From NCBI GenBank assembly GCA_017434755.1, contig JAFRER010000021.1, forward strand, positions 186,001 through 250,000: a stretch of DNA of 64,000 nt, in the 5' to 3' direction. Positions 43,965-54,361 of the stretch are shown piece by piece. The stretch is from Oscillospiraceae bacterium. GTDB taxonomy: Bacteria; Bacillota; Clostridia; Oscillospirales; Oscillospiraceae. The notes beneath the pieces were generated by a model that saw only the letters and a program-made list of their open reading frames with translations, was not told where the DNA came from and ran no database searches. Numbering within the stretch: the first letter of the stretch is position 1; every line of letters starts with the position of its first letter. The position numbers and the translations under genes are program-made.

Positions 43965-45675
43965 ATACTGCCATCCCGATCATTTCCGCGAGCGCCGGTA
44001 TGCTCCTGACGCTGTCTCTGTCATTTTCCTTTACATCTTCGCTCAGCCGGTAGAACGGCACAAGGTACGGCGATTTCTTCGCCTTCGTGTCCTTCTCGCC
44101 CAGAGTCCAGCCGGAGGCGGTGCGGGAAGCGATCCATTCCTCGTGCTCCATCTCCGCGAGGATCTCGACGAGGTCGTCCGGGATCTTCTCCAAAGCGCCC
44201 TCGAAGGTGTTTTTCCTCAGGTGCAGCCCTACGCTCTCGAGTTTGTCATAGATATGCCTCGCCTGGCGCAGGTTGCTGTATTTCATGTCATCCGGAAGAT
44301 CTGCAAAGGTGAGATACTCCGGCTTGTTCCCGCTCTGTTCCTGCTTTTTGTTATACCGTTCGTGGATCGCGGCAGCAAGCTGCTCAAGGTCTTCCAGACG
44401 GGGCCTCGTTCCGGGCTTTACCGGGCCTTTATAACTCTCCGGCCACGGGTCGATCACTTCGTCGCGTATCTCGAAGCCTTTCGGGAATATCCCGCCGATA
44501 TCCAGAAGTTTGCATATGGTCTCTTTCTTTTTCTCGCCGAAGTTCTGAGGAGGTCTTCCCTTTTTTGTGATATACACAACGGAGAAGTGCTCTCCGTCCA
44601 TGTCAAAGACCACCGAATCGGGCCGGATGTCCCCGCGCGATACCCTTCCGTGGGCCTCCCGGTTCCATTCCTGCAGCTCATCGCACAGGATCAGCAGGAA
44701 TGCAAGCGGGTCATCGGCGGCCTTCATTGCGCCGAGACTGAAAGGTTCCTTCTGCAGAAAGAGCTTATACCAGTTGTGGAGCAGGATGGCCGTCGCACTG
44801 TTGAGGATGGGCCAGTAGAAATACTCGCTGTTGTACCGGCAGCTTTGGATGAGGAATCCGTACCATTTCAGAACGATGAGCGCGGAATAGTAGCCGTGGT
44901 CGATCATCCCGGTCTCGCCCATGGAATGGACAAAGCTGTCCAGCTTATCGCGGAGGGCGTCGAGATCGGCCCCGTGAAGATGATGGATACGGAAAGCCAT
45001 CAGGTCATGGGCTCTGAGCAGATCCAGTTTTCCGGCCTCATCATAGGCGCTCCTGAATCCCGAAGAGAATTCCTCACCCGGCAGGACCTTGCTGACGGAT
45101 CTGAGTTCATCAAAATTATCGAAGCTTATTTTTGCCCTGACTTTGATGTCCTGCCCGTCCGCGTCCGCGATCATGCTTATGAATTCGTCCAGCTGGCGGC
45201 CGACGATTTCCAGCGGATATCCCACATCGTGAAAAAGTGAGGCGATCCCCCATCTGTAGAAGAACTCCTCGTGCTTCGTCGAATATGCGTTCCTGTACTC
45301 CTTCTCGGGGACCGCAGAATCAAAAGCCTCCCGAAAGGCGGGACACGCGTTATAGATGCACAGCCCCGTGATGAACACATTCACCGAATGGACCACATGA
45401 TCCCTCTGCTTTTCTATGAGAGTAGCGGCGGTGTCCTCATACCGCAGAAGGACATCCACGATATCCGCGAAAGGATTGTCCTCTCCGGGCATGCTGATGC
45501 GGTAAGCGTCGAAGAACATCCTGTATACATCGAGAGCGTTCTCGCGGTCCTCCTTATTGAGGAACTCCCGCACCGCACCGCCTATATACGCTTTATAGCT
45601 GTGTCCGCGGGAAATATCTTCGAAGATCTCGAGCTCATCAAAAAAAGAATTCACGTACGGAAGGAAGTTGCTCAT
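43954..45675 (-). CDS. HD-domain plus RyR-domain protein
   Basis: The 573-residue protein has an HD phosphohydrolase-like core (about 105-290; HVVHSVNVF, then SLFHDVGYPLE). A middle region is of unknown function. A C-terminal RyR domain (about 455-570) is marked by MEHEEWIASRTASGWTLGEKD and a downstream LVPFYRLSEDVKENDRDSVRSIP segment. RyR domains occur in prokaryotic nucleotide-signalling systems and are suggested to bind ADP-ribose-like ligands. I chose ATG at 45675 (CGGAG 7 bases upstream) over GTG at 45681. It is first in a three-gene operon with SLOG-4TM and Dus. Nucleotide sensing or hydrolysis upstream of a membrane effector is the likely role. Confidence 0.75.
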   Translation of the reverse strand: MSNFLPYVNSFFDELEIFEDISRGHSYKAYIGGAVREFLNKEDRENALDVYRMFFDAYRISMPGEDNPFADIVDVLLRYEDTAATLIEKQRDHVVHSVNVFITGLCIYNACPAFREAFDSAVPEKEYRNAYSTKHEEFFYRWGIASLFHDVGYPLEIVGRQLDEFISMIADADGQDIKVRAKISFDNFDELRSVSKVLPGEEFSSGFRSAYDEAGKLDLLRAHDLMAFRIHHLHGADLDALRDKLDSFVHSMGETGMIDHGYYSALIVLKWYGFLIQSCRYNSEYFYWPILNSATAILLHNWYKLFLQKEPFSLGAMKAADDPLAFLLILCDELQEWNREAHGRVSRGDIRPDSVVFDMDGEHFSVVYITKKGRPPQNFGEKKKETICKLLDIGGIFPKGFEIRDEVIDPWPESYKGPVKPGTRPRLEDLEQLAAAIHERYNKKQEQSGNKPEYLTFADLPDDMKYSNLRQARHIYDKLESVGLHLRKNTFEGALEKIPDDLVEILAEMEHEEWIASRTASGWTLGEKDTKAKKSPYLVPFYRLSEDVKENDRDSVRSIPALAEMIGMAVYDK

Positions 45676-45703
45676 TTCCACACTCCGTTCTTTTCATTCC
45701 GAA

Positions 45704-45720
45704 GCCTGTATATTACAGGC
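45704..45720. promoter_or_regulatory. Leader hairpin or operator before the HD-RyR gene
   Basis: GCCTGTA-TAT-TACAGGC is a perfect 7-bp inverted repeat between the promoter and start of the HD-RyR gene. It may be an operator or an RNA hairpin. Confidence 0.4.
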
Positions 45721-45744
45721 CGTCGCGGCAGATCTGTTTGGAAA

Positions 45745-45773
45745 ATTATATTATCATATCCGCTCAATTGCAA
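45745..45773 (-). promoter_or_regulatory. Promoter of the HD-RyR/SLOG/dus operon
   Basis: TTGCAA, 17-base spacer and TATAAT on the minus strand, about 70 bases before the start. Confidence 0.75.
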
Positions 45774-45793
45774 CGGATAATTGTCCGGGACGC

Positions 45794-45822
45794 TTGTCAC
45801 AAAGCCGCGGGGATGGTATGAT
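45794..45822 (+). promoter_or_regulatory. Promoter of the Fe-S aldo/keto reductase
   Basis: TTGTCA, 17-base spacer and TATGAT, 58 bases before the start. It is divergent from the HD-RyR promoter. Confidence 0.7.
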
Positions 45823-45880
45823 ACTAAACAACACAATTTATCGTAATCATTAAAAGAAGAGATATTGAGAGGGTAAAGAA

Positions 45881-46927
45881 ATGAAGACCGTAACGCTCGG
45901 CAGGACCGGCCTGCACGTCACAAAGCCCGCGATGGGCTGCCTTCCGCTCCAGCGCTGTACCGTGGAATACGCTGTGGATCTTCTGAGGGCAGCTTATGAA
46001 GGCGGCATACGCTATTTCGACACAGCAAACGGATATACCGACAGTGAAAAGAAGATCGGCCTTGCCCTTGCGCCGGTGCGGGACAAGATCGTACTCTCCA
46101 CCAAGAGCATGGCAAGAGACCGCGAAGGCGTTCTTACCCATATAGAAAACAGCCTGAAGATGATGCAGACCGACCATATCGATCTGTTCCAGTTCCACAA
46201 CGTGCCCGAGATGCCCGATCCCGATGATCCCGACGGAGCCTATGCCGGCGCCGTCGAGGCAAAGCGACGCGGCTGGATCGACCATATTGGCTTCACGTCC
46301 CACCGGGTGGATGTGGCGGAAAAATGCATCGATTCCGGATTGTTCGAGACCTGCCAGTTCCCCTTCAGCTACATCTCGTCCAAGCGCGATCTTGCGCTGG
46401 CGGAAAGATGCAAAAAGGCGGACATGGGATATATCGCGATGAAGGGCCTTGCCGGCGGTATGCTCACCAACGTGCGGGCAGTGCACGCCTTCATGTGCAG
46501 CTACGACAATGTGGTTCCGATCTACGGCATCCAGACGCTTGAGGAGCTTAGCCAGTGGCTGGCTGTAGCGGAAGAGGAGCCCGCTCTGGACGAAGATCTC
46601 ATCGCTTTCATCGAAAAGGAGAGGAAAGAGCTCTCCGGCACTTTCTGCCGCTCCTGCGGCTACTGCAGTCCCTGCACGGTAGGGATCGAGATCCGCAACT
46701 GTGCGAGGATGAACATGCTCCTGCGCCGTTCTCCCTGGCAGCAGTATATGACCGACGAGTGGTATGCCAAGATGCAGAAGATCAATGACTGCGTCGAATG
46801 CGGACTCTGCGCCTCCCGCTGTCCCTACGGGCTCGACACCCCGAACCTGCTCAAGTACATGCTCAAGGATTATAACGAGTTCTATGCCGAGCACATACAC
46901 CTGCTCTCGAATTCATTTTCAATCTAA
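45881..46927 (+). CDS. Aldo/keto reductase with C-terminal 4Fe-4S clusters
   Basis: The 348-residue protein has an aldo/keto reductase barrel (about 1-265): FDTANGYTDSEKKIG, KIVLSTKS and IDLFQFHN. A cysteine-rich tail follows, with CRSCGYCSPC and CVECGLCASRCP. This fused type (COG1453-like) is common in anaerobes, where it may couple NAD(P)H or ferredoxin to carbonyl reduction; substrates are mostly unknown. It stands alone with its own promoter and terminator. Confidence 0.88.
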   Translation: MKTVTLGRTGLHVTKPAMGCLPLQRCTVEYAVDLLRAAYEGGIRYFDTANGYTDSEKKIGLALAPVRDKIVLSTKSMARDREGVLTHIENSLKMMQTDHIDLFQFHNVPEMPDPDDPDGAYAGAVEAKRRGWIDHIGFTSHRVDVAEKCIDSGLFETCQFPFSYISSKRDLALAERCKKADMGYIAMKGLAGGMLTNVRAVHAFMCSYDNVVPIYGIQTLEELSQWLAVAEEEPALDEDLIAFIEKERKELSGTFCRSCGYCSPCTVGIEIRNCARMNMLLRRSPWQQYMTDEWYAKMQKINDCVECGLCASRCPYGLDTPNLLKYMLKDYNEFYAEHIHLLSNSFSI

Positions 46928-46965
46928 AAAAGACATCAGCCGCGAAAAAGGCTGATGTCTTTTTT
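46926..46965. terminator. Bidirectional terminator
   Basis: A 16-bp perfect stem (AAAAAAGACATCAGCC) with an 8-base loop and a T run lies at the stop of the aldo/keto reductase, 18 bases from the convergent YitT stop. Confidence 0.9.
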
Positions 46966-46982
46966 GTTCTGTCTGCGTATCA

Positions 46983-47858
46983 TCATTTCTCCGGCTCCGC
47001 CACCCGCAGCATCCGGAAGCCGTTGCCGAGCACTTCGCTCGACTCGAGCACCACGGAGAATGCCTTGGCATCCACTTCCCTTACCGCCGCTTCCACGTTG
47101 ACCATCTCCTTGGTACTGCAGGCACAGAGGACGATATCCCTCTTTTCATCCTTATAGCCGCCTCTGGCCGGGATGATGGTGGTGCCTCTGCCGCAGACCT
47201 CGTCGATGCGCTTTGTGACCTCCCTGCTGAAATCCGTCACGATCATGGCCACTTTTCCGGAATTCATGCCGTACAGGATCTTGTCAGTCATGATCGCATA
47301 GAGATAATCGATGATCATGCCGTAGACCATCCCGTCGAAGTCCCTGAAAATGAGGCCGCCTGCGAGGATGATGACGGCGTCAGTTATGAACACGAGCATG
47401 CCGAGGCGGATATGCTGATGCCTGGATTTCACCGCCATGACGATGAAGTCTGTCCCGCCCGACGAGGACAGCGAAAGGTAGATCAGCGCGTAGCCGAAGC
47501 CGCCGATGACCCCCGTGCAGATCGCCGCGATCAACCTGGAGCCTGTATACAGAGGCAGAAGAGGAGCGATATAGTCCGTGAAGATCGAGCACAGTACCAT
47601 GCAGCGGATGGAACGGGCAAAGAATTTTCTGCCTATCAGCTTATAGCACAGCAGCGCTACGGGGATGTTCAGCACCAGCGTGGTGATGCCCACAGGAAGC
47701 GCAAGAAGCCTGTGGATGATTATAGCGATACCTGAAAAACCGGCCATCGGGAAGCCCGCAGGAATGGCAAAATTATATATGGCAATGCTCGTGATCAGCG
47801 CTCCTGCCATTTCTATGAACATCCTTTTCAGCCAGTTATCTCCGAATAGTTTCTCCAT
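46983..47858 (-). CDS. YitT family membrane protein (DUF161 + DUF2179)
   Basis: The 291-residue protein has five to six membrane segments in the first ~195 residues (with a GFSGIAIIIHR loop and SSSGGTDFI) and a cytosolic C-terminal DUF2179 (about 205-285). The role of the family is not established; some members are proposed transporters. The start has CGGAGGAG. A second, divergent YitT gene lies 1 kb away. Confidence 0.88.
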   Translation of the reverse strand: MEKLFGDNWLKRMFIEMAGALITSIAIYNFAIPAGFPMAGFSGIAIIIHRLLALPVGITTLVLNIPVALLCYKLIGRKFFARSIRCMVLCSIFTDYIAPLLPLYTGSRLIAAICTGVIGGFGYALIYLSLSSSGGTDFIVMAVKSRHQHIRLGMLVFITDAVIILAGGLIFRDFDGMVYGMIIDYLYAIMTDKILYGMNSGKVAMIVTDFSREVTKRIDEVCGRGTTIIPARGGYKDEKRDIVLCACSTKEMVNVEAAVREVDAKAFSVVLESSEVLGNGFRMLRVAEPEK

Positions 47859-47881
47859 CTTTCTCTCCTCCGGTAAAGCAA

Positions 47882-47927
47882 AAAAGAGTGCCTGCGAATT
47901 ACTGTTATAATCCGCATACGCTCTTTT
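47882..47927 (-). promoter_or_regulatory. Leader hairpin with T run before yitT (possible attenuator)
   Basis: In the leader between promoter and start, AAAAGAG pairs with CTCTTTT. An imperfect inner stem (TGCG with CGCA) lies between them, followed by TTTTTTG on the minus strand. It looks like an intrinsic terminator placed before the gene, so read-through may be regulated. No known riboswitch class was recognised. Confidence 0.4.
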
Positions 47928-47936
47928 CCGCCGCTC

Positions 47937-47965
47937 AGAATAGCATCCGAAAACCGCTTTGTCAA
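47937..47965 (-). promoter_or_regulatory. Promoter of the first YitT gene
   Basis: TTGACA, 17-base spacer and TATTCT on the minus strand, leaving a leader of about 70 bases. Confidence 0.7.
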
Positions 47966-48004
47966 ACTGAATTTTCAGCGTCTCCGCGGACTTCCGGTCC
48001 TACA

Positions 48005-48709
48005 TCAAAACTGCTCTTTCGCATTGAAGGTCCGGCAGATGTTTCCGTAATCGCCGAACACCGTGACCTTGTCGCCGTCCGAGAAAGTCGTTCCCGCCTG
48101 CGCGGCCTCGGGCTGTCCGCCTTCTTTTTCGACGAGCATGACGAGGATGTTCTTTTCTGTTTTCAGGCCGGTCTCCGCGAGCGGCATCCCTCTGAATTCC
48201 TCCGGCACGCTGTGCAGTGTGACCTGCGCAATGGAGGCCTTTCCGATGTAATCGATCAGCAGCACCGTGTTGGCGGCATCCTGCCGCAGGATCTTCCTTG
48301 CAAGGCGCTCCAGGACCCTGTCGCCCCATGCTCTTACAGCCGGGACCCGCATGAAGATCAAGATGACCGCAATAACCGCAAGAGGGATCAGGATCCCCAA
48401 AAGGTATCCGCTCACCTGTCCCTCCTTCAGGGAGAGGAACACGTTGATGAGGGCAGATACTATGGTGATATTGAACACGTATCCGAAAAGCATCGTTACA
48501 CGGGCGAGCCTTCTCCTTGCTTTCGAGGAGAGGATCATCTCGCTTTCACGTGTGGTGAAACCGCAGCCGGTCAGCAGCGAGATCACCTGGAAACGCGCGC
48601 GTTCGTCGGGAAGCCCCGTGAACCGGAACAGTATGGTGAACATTTCCGCAATCACCCAGTACAGAAGGATGATCAGCGAGAAAAGCGAGAACGCAAGGTA
48701 GGTATTCAT
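48005..48709 (-). CDS. Membrane protein with C-terminal TrkA_C (RCK_C) domain
   Basis: The 234-residue protein has three membrane segments (about 4-25, 68-90 and 95-115), a TGCGFTTRESE loop and a C-terminal TrkA_C domain (about 150-232; GKASIAQVTLH, then LAETGLKTEKNILVMLVEKEGG). TrkA_C binds nucleotides or ions in K+ channels and transporters. No full channel pore is evident. I chose ATG at 48709 after AAGGTGCGGA; earlier in-frame codons lie in an upstream GC-rich stretch and the predicted promoter. Confidence 0.82.
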   Translation of the reverse strand: MNTYLAFSLFSLIILLYWVIAEMFTILFRFTGLPDERARFQVISLLTGCGFTTRESEMILSSKARRRLARVTMLFGYVFNITIVSALINVFLSLKEGQVSGYLLGILIPLAVIAVILIFMRVPAVRAWGDRVLERLARKILRQDAANTVLLIDYIGKASIAQVTLHSVPEEFRGMPLAETGLKTEKNILVMLVEKEGGQPEAAQAGTTFSDGDKVTVFGDYGNICRTFNAKEQF

Positions 48710-48772
48710 TCCGCACCTTTTCCTTTTCAGAATGATCCCCCCTGCCGCGCAGCGCCGCGGGAGATCGTTTAC

Positions 48773-48801
48773 ACAATAACACATTGCCGGCAATACTTCA
48801 A
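48773..48801 (-). promoter_or_regulatory. Promoter of the TrkA_C membrane protein
   Basis: TTGAAG, 17-base spacer and TATTGT on the minus strand. The spacer holds the palindrome ATTGCCGGCAAT. Confidence 0.5.
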
Positions 48802-48838
48802 TCGTTCAGATTTCCTATCTGCGCAGGCTGGAAAAGTA

Positions 48839-48866
48839 TTGACTTTCATTTGTGAATCATTATAAT
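48839..48866 (+). promoter_or_regulatory. Promoter of the second YitT gene
   Basis: TTGACT, 16-base spacer and TATAAT, 33 bases before the start. Confidence 0.75.
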
Positions 48867-48898
48867 GCAGACGAATCTCTCAAAAGGAGCTCTCTCCC

Positions 48899-49780
48899 AT
48901 GCTCAACAAAGCCTATCATACCTCATGGCTGCAGGTAGTCGTCCTGCTGCTCGCCTCGGCTCTCGCCGCATTCACAACCAACTTCTTTATCGTCCCGCAT
49001 GGATTATACAATGGCGGGCTGCTCGGCCTGTGTCAGGTGATCCGTACACTGCTCGTCACAAAGCTCGGGCTGGATCTCGGCAGCACGGATATCGCGGGAA
49101 CGCTGTATCTGCTTGCAAACATACCTCTGCTCATTCTGGCATGGCGCTCCATGGGAAAAACCTTCGTATTCAAGCTGATCCTGTGTACCGTTGCCCAGTC
49201 CCTGCTCATGACCGTCATCCCCGTGCCGGAAAAGGCCGTACTGGATGATAAGCTCACCACCTGCCTCATTGCCGGCATCCTGAACGGTCTCGCCATCGGC
49301 ACCATGATGACATGCGGCGGCTCCAGCGGAGGAATGGATACACTGTGGATGTTCCTCTCGAAGAAGAAGGGCTACTCCGTCGGCAAGTCCGGGATCGTGT
49401 TCAACATATGCCTGTATCTGCTCTGCCTCGTTCTCTTTGACGCAAAGACCGTGATCTACTCGGCTATCTTCTCGGTGCTCACGTCCGTGTTCATTGACAA
49501 GGTCCATCAGCAGAACATCACCGCCCAGGCCCTGATCATCACAAAGACGAAGGGAGACGAAATTCCGCAGGCGATCATGGGCGCCACGGCAAGGGGCGTC
49601 ACCTTCTGGGAAGGCAAGGGAGCCTATACCGGAGAAGATGTGAGGGTGCTGTGCGTCTGCCTGAGCAAGTATGAGATCGAGACCTTGCAGCACACCGTAC
49701 GCGAGATCGATCCGCACGCCTTCATCTCCATCCAGGAGGGTGTTCACACCATAGGGAATTTCAAGCACCATCTCACATAA
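48899..49780 (+). CDS. YitT family membrane protein (DUF161 + DUF2179), second copy
   Basis: The 293-residue protein has the same layout as the gene at 46983: about five membrane segments (first ~200 residues, with a TCGGSSGGMDTLW loop) and DUF2179 (about 210-290). The two sequences are clearly diverged, so this is an old duplication or independent acquisition. Start after AAAAGGAGCTCTCTCCC. The substrate is unknown. Confidence 0.88.
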   Translation: MLNKAYHTSWLQVVVLLLASALAAFTTNFFIVPHGLYNGGLLGLCQVIRTLLVTKLGLDLGSTDIAGTLYLLANIPLLILAWRSMGKTFVFKLILCTVAQSLLMTVIPVPEKAVLDDKLTTCLIAGILNGLAIGTMMTCGGSSGGMDTLWMFLSKKKGYSVGKSGIVFNICLYLLCLVLFDAKTVIYSAIFSVLTSVFIDKVHQQNITAQALIITKTKGDEIPQAIMGATARGVTFWEGKGAYTGEDVRVLCVCLSKYEIETLQHTVREIDPHAFISIQEGVHTIGNFKHHLT

Positions 49781-49810
49781 AAAAAAGGAGCGCCGCGGCG
49801 CTCCTTTTTT
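49781..49810. terminator. Bidirectional terminator between yitT and the GNAT gene
   Basis: A 14-bp perfect stem (AAAAAAGGAGCGCC) with a 2-base loop and a T run begins at the YitT stop and ends at the convergent GNAT stop. Confidence 0.85.
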
Positions 49811-50247
49811 CATTCCGTATAAAGCATCTTCACATGCGGGATGCCGTCTATCGGGAATTCCCCGGATATCTCCTTAAAACCGAGCTTTTCGTAAAGACCT
49901 TTCGCGTAGGTCTGTGCCTCTACATAGATGCTTTCGGCATTGAAAATCTCCTTTGCGGCTCGCATTCCTTCGGACATGATTTTCATTCCCAATCCCTGCC
50001 GCCGGTCGAGAGCAACAACGCGTCCGATCGAAACATATTCACTCTCCGCGCCTCTGTCCATCACACGCAGATATGCGCGTATGCCGCGTTCATCTTTCAG
50101 AAAAACATGGATCGCATCCTGATCCAGCCCGTCGGGATCCTGATAGGGACAGTTCTGCTCCACAACGAACACAGCCGTCCGGATCTTCAGGATCTCATAC
50201 AATTCCTGAAGCGACAGCTCTTCGAACCTTTTCATAAATACCCGCAT
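49810..50247 (-). CDS. GNAT N-acetyltransferase, ElaA-like
   Basis: The 145-residue protein matches the ElaA group of GNATs: RTAVFVVEQNCPYQDPDGLD, GRVVALDRRQGLGMKIM (acetyl-CoA loop) and AQTYAKGLYEKLGF. The substrate is unknown. I chose ATG at 50247 (AGGA 7 bases upstream) over upstream in-frame codons. It stands alone behind a consensus promoter. Confidence 0.88.
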   Translation of the reverse strand: MRVFMKRFEELSLQELYEILKIRTAVFVVEQNCPYQDPDGLDQDAIHVFLKDERGIRAYLRVMDRGAESEYVSIGRVVALDRRQGLGMKIMSEGMRAAKEIFNAESIYVEAQTYAKGLYEKLGFKEISGEFPIDGIPHVKMLYTE

Positions 50248-50305
50248 CTTTTCGTCCTTTCCGAACTTCAGCCGCAACTTAATAACATCGTTTTCTGTTT
50301 TTCAG

Positions 50306-50334
50306 ATTATAATTGTGCCTCTTTTTCCTGTCAA
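50306..50334 (-). promoter_or_regulatory. Consensus promoter of the GNAT gene
   Basis: TTGACA, 17-base spacer and TATAAT on the minus strand, a perfect sigma-A match. Confidence 0.9.
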
Positions 50335-50406
50335 GCGAGCTTCGGAACACCCGGCGCCGGCAAAATGCATTTGTAATTAATAGACAAAAGTTTGTGCAAC
50401 ATTTTG

Positions 50407-50435
50407 TTGATAAAGTCAAAAAAATATGTTATCAT
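50407..50435 (+). promoter_or_regulatory. Promoter of the MATE exporter
   Basis: TTGATA, 17-base spacer and TATCAT, about 70 bases before the start. Confidence 0.65.
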
Positions 50436-50506
50436 TTCCGTGTAGTCACAATAGTTATCATTATATTTGTTAAAAGTACGTAAGCACAGTTCAAAGGAAT
50501 TATCAG

Positions 50507-51961
50507 ATGAGTTTCAGAGATCTATTTTCGGCAAGAGACGTTACCGTCGGCAAACCGTGGCAGCGCATCCTCGAGCTTACCATCCCCCTGCTGATCGGCA
50601 ATATCGCCCAGCAGCTCTATAATACAGTCGATACGATCGTCGTCGGCAAATATGTCGGCGATGATGCTCTCTCCGCGGTCGGCGCGGCGGGTCCGGTCGT
50701 AATGATGATCTTCATCCTGTTCATCGGTGTGGCGACCGGCGCAGGGATACTGGTATCGCAGCGCTTCGGGGCCAAGGACCGCGACGGTCTTTCCCGAGTC
50801 ATCGGCAACTGCCTGACCCTCACGGTCGCCGCATGCGTGATCACCACTGTTCTGGGGCTGATCATCGTCCGTACGCCCGTTTTCTTCGGCAAGGACATTC
50901 TTCAGCTGATGAACACACCCGAGGGCAACATATACAACTGGTGCAAGACTTATCTCACCGTGATCTTCATAGGCGTTACAGGTAATATTTTCTATAATAT
51001 CCTCGCCGGGATCATGCGCGGTCTCGGGGACAGCGTATCCGCGCTTCTCTTCCTTCTGCTCGCATGCGGGGTGAACATCGTTCTCGATATCTGGTTCGTC
51101 GCGGGACTGGGTCTCGGAGTATTCGGTGTTGCACTGGCGACCATTATTGCCCAGTTCATTTCCGCAGTCGCCTGCGCGATCAAGCTCTTCCGGATGAAAG
51201 AGATCTTTACGGTGACCTCCAGGGAACTCAAGCTTGACCCCTTCCTGTCCAAGAGGATCATCACGCTCGGCCTGCCAAGCGGCATAACGCAGGGCATATT
51301 CTCCCTGTCATCCCTGCTGGTGCAGTCCCTTACAAACAGCATGGGGCCGATCGTCATTGCCACGAGCATAGTCGTCATGAGGATCGACGGTTTCGCCATG
51401 CTTCCCTGTTTTTCTTACGGCAACGCGATGACCACCTATACCGGACAGAACTACGGTGCAAAAAAGCTCGACAGGCTTGAACAGGGTTCCGTACAGGGCA
51501 TTCTTATTTCATTCATTACTTCCCTTATCCTGACTACCGCCACGCTTCTCCTGGGCCGTCCGCTTGCCGGCATCTTCACCGATACACAGCAGCTGATTGA
51601 TTACACCGCAAAAATGCTCAGGATACTGGCAGCAGGATATCTGGTGATGGGAATGACCCAGACGGTCCAGGGATATCTGCGCGGGATAGGCGACACAAAG
51701 ACCCCTATGTGGATAAGCATATTCACCAGTGTTATCATGAGAATCCCTGTCGCTTATTTTCTGGCGAGACTCACCGTGACCGAGGAATACCCGAACGGCC
51801 GCGCGGAAGCCATTTTCATCTCGCTGGTATCCGCATGGGTCGTTGGATTCATCCTGAGCATGATATTCTTTTTCCGTTCCAGAAAGAAGCTTCGTGAGAA
51901 AGTCGCAGCAGAGTGGCAGCTCGAACCGGACGAGCCGATCCCTGTAGCCGAACAGGTCTGA
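50507..51961 (+). CDS. MATE family efflux transporter
   Basis: The 484-residue protein has twelve predicted membrane segments in two related halves, with the start motif LELTIPLLIGNIAQQLYNTVDTI-like and VGKYVGDDALSAVG. It matches the DinF/NorM superfamily of Na+ or H+ driven exporters of cationic drugs and metabolites. No neighbouring regulator suggests a substrate. Confidence 0.93.
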   Translation: MSFRDLFSARDVTVGKPWQRILELTIPLLIGNIAQQLYNTVDTIVVGKYVGDDALSAVGAAGPVVMMIFILFIGVATGAGILVSQRFGAKDRDGLSRVIGNCLTLTVAACVITTVLGLIIVRTPVFFGKDILQLMNTPEGNIYNWCKTYLTVIFIGVTGNIFYNILAGIMRGLGDSVSALLFLLLACGVNIVLDIWFVAGLGLGVFGVALATIIAQFISAVACAIKLFRMKEIFTVTSRELKLDPFLSKRIITLGLPSGITQGIFSLSSLLVQSLTNSMGPIVIATSIVVMRIDGFAMLPCFSYGNAMTTYTGQNYGAKKLDRLEQGSVQGILISFITSLILTTATLLLGRPLAGIFTDTQQLIDYTAKMLRILAAGYLVMGMTQTVQGYLRGIGDTKTPMWISIFTSVIMRIPVAYFLARLTVTEEYPNGRAEAIFISLVSAWVVGFILSMIFFFRSRKKLREKVAAEWQLEPDEPIPVAEQV

Positions 51962-51973
51962 TTCTGCTTTCCG

Positions 51974-52002
51974 AAGACCGCAGCACAGCTGCGGTCTTTT
52001 TT
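51974..52002 (+). terminator. Terminator of the MATE gene
   Basis: An 11-bp perfect stem (AAGACCGCAGC) with a 3-base loop, then TTTTTTA, 12 bases past the stop. Confidence 0.88.
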
Positions 52003-52013
52003 ATACTTACTGC

Positions 52014-52041
52014 TTCCAAATCGGCATTTGTATGTTATAAT
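52014..52041 (+). promoter_or_regulatory. Possible promoter of glutamine synthetase III
   Basis: TTCCAA, 16-base spacer and a perfect TATAAT, 35 bases before the start. The weak -35 suggests an activator. Confidence 0.5.
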
Positions 52042-52076
52042 ACATAAATCATCCCGAAACTCCGGAGGAGAAAAAC

Positions 52077-54170
<2,094 letters not shown>

Positions 54171-54194
54171 ATTCCGTTCCGTATAAAAACGACA

Positions 54195-54222
54195 AAAACC
54201 CGGCTTTGAAGAGCCGGGTTTT
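54195..54222 (+). terminator. Terminator of glutamine synthetase
   Basis: An 11-bp perfect stem (AAAACCCGGCT) with a 6-base loop, ending in TTTT, 24 bases past the stop. Confidence 0.9.
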
Positions 54223-54262
54223 CTATTTTACAGAGAAAGATGTTATATCTTTGTTAAAATAT

Positions 54263-54291
54263 TTGAAGTTTTTTTGGCGTGATGCTATAAT
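54263..54291 (+). promoter_or_regulatory. Promoter of the ACP-oxoamine synthase operon
   Basis: TTGAAG, 17-base spacer and TATAAT, 70 bases before the start. Confidence 0.8.
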
Positions 54292-54361
54292 GCCCACATA
54301 TTTCATTTATTAGAAAGGGCGCCGCTTCTGTCCCGCTTAGGGCGGACGGCATTGGACGATC

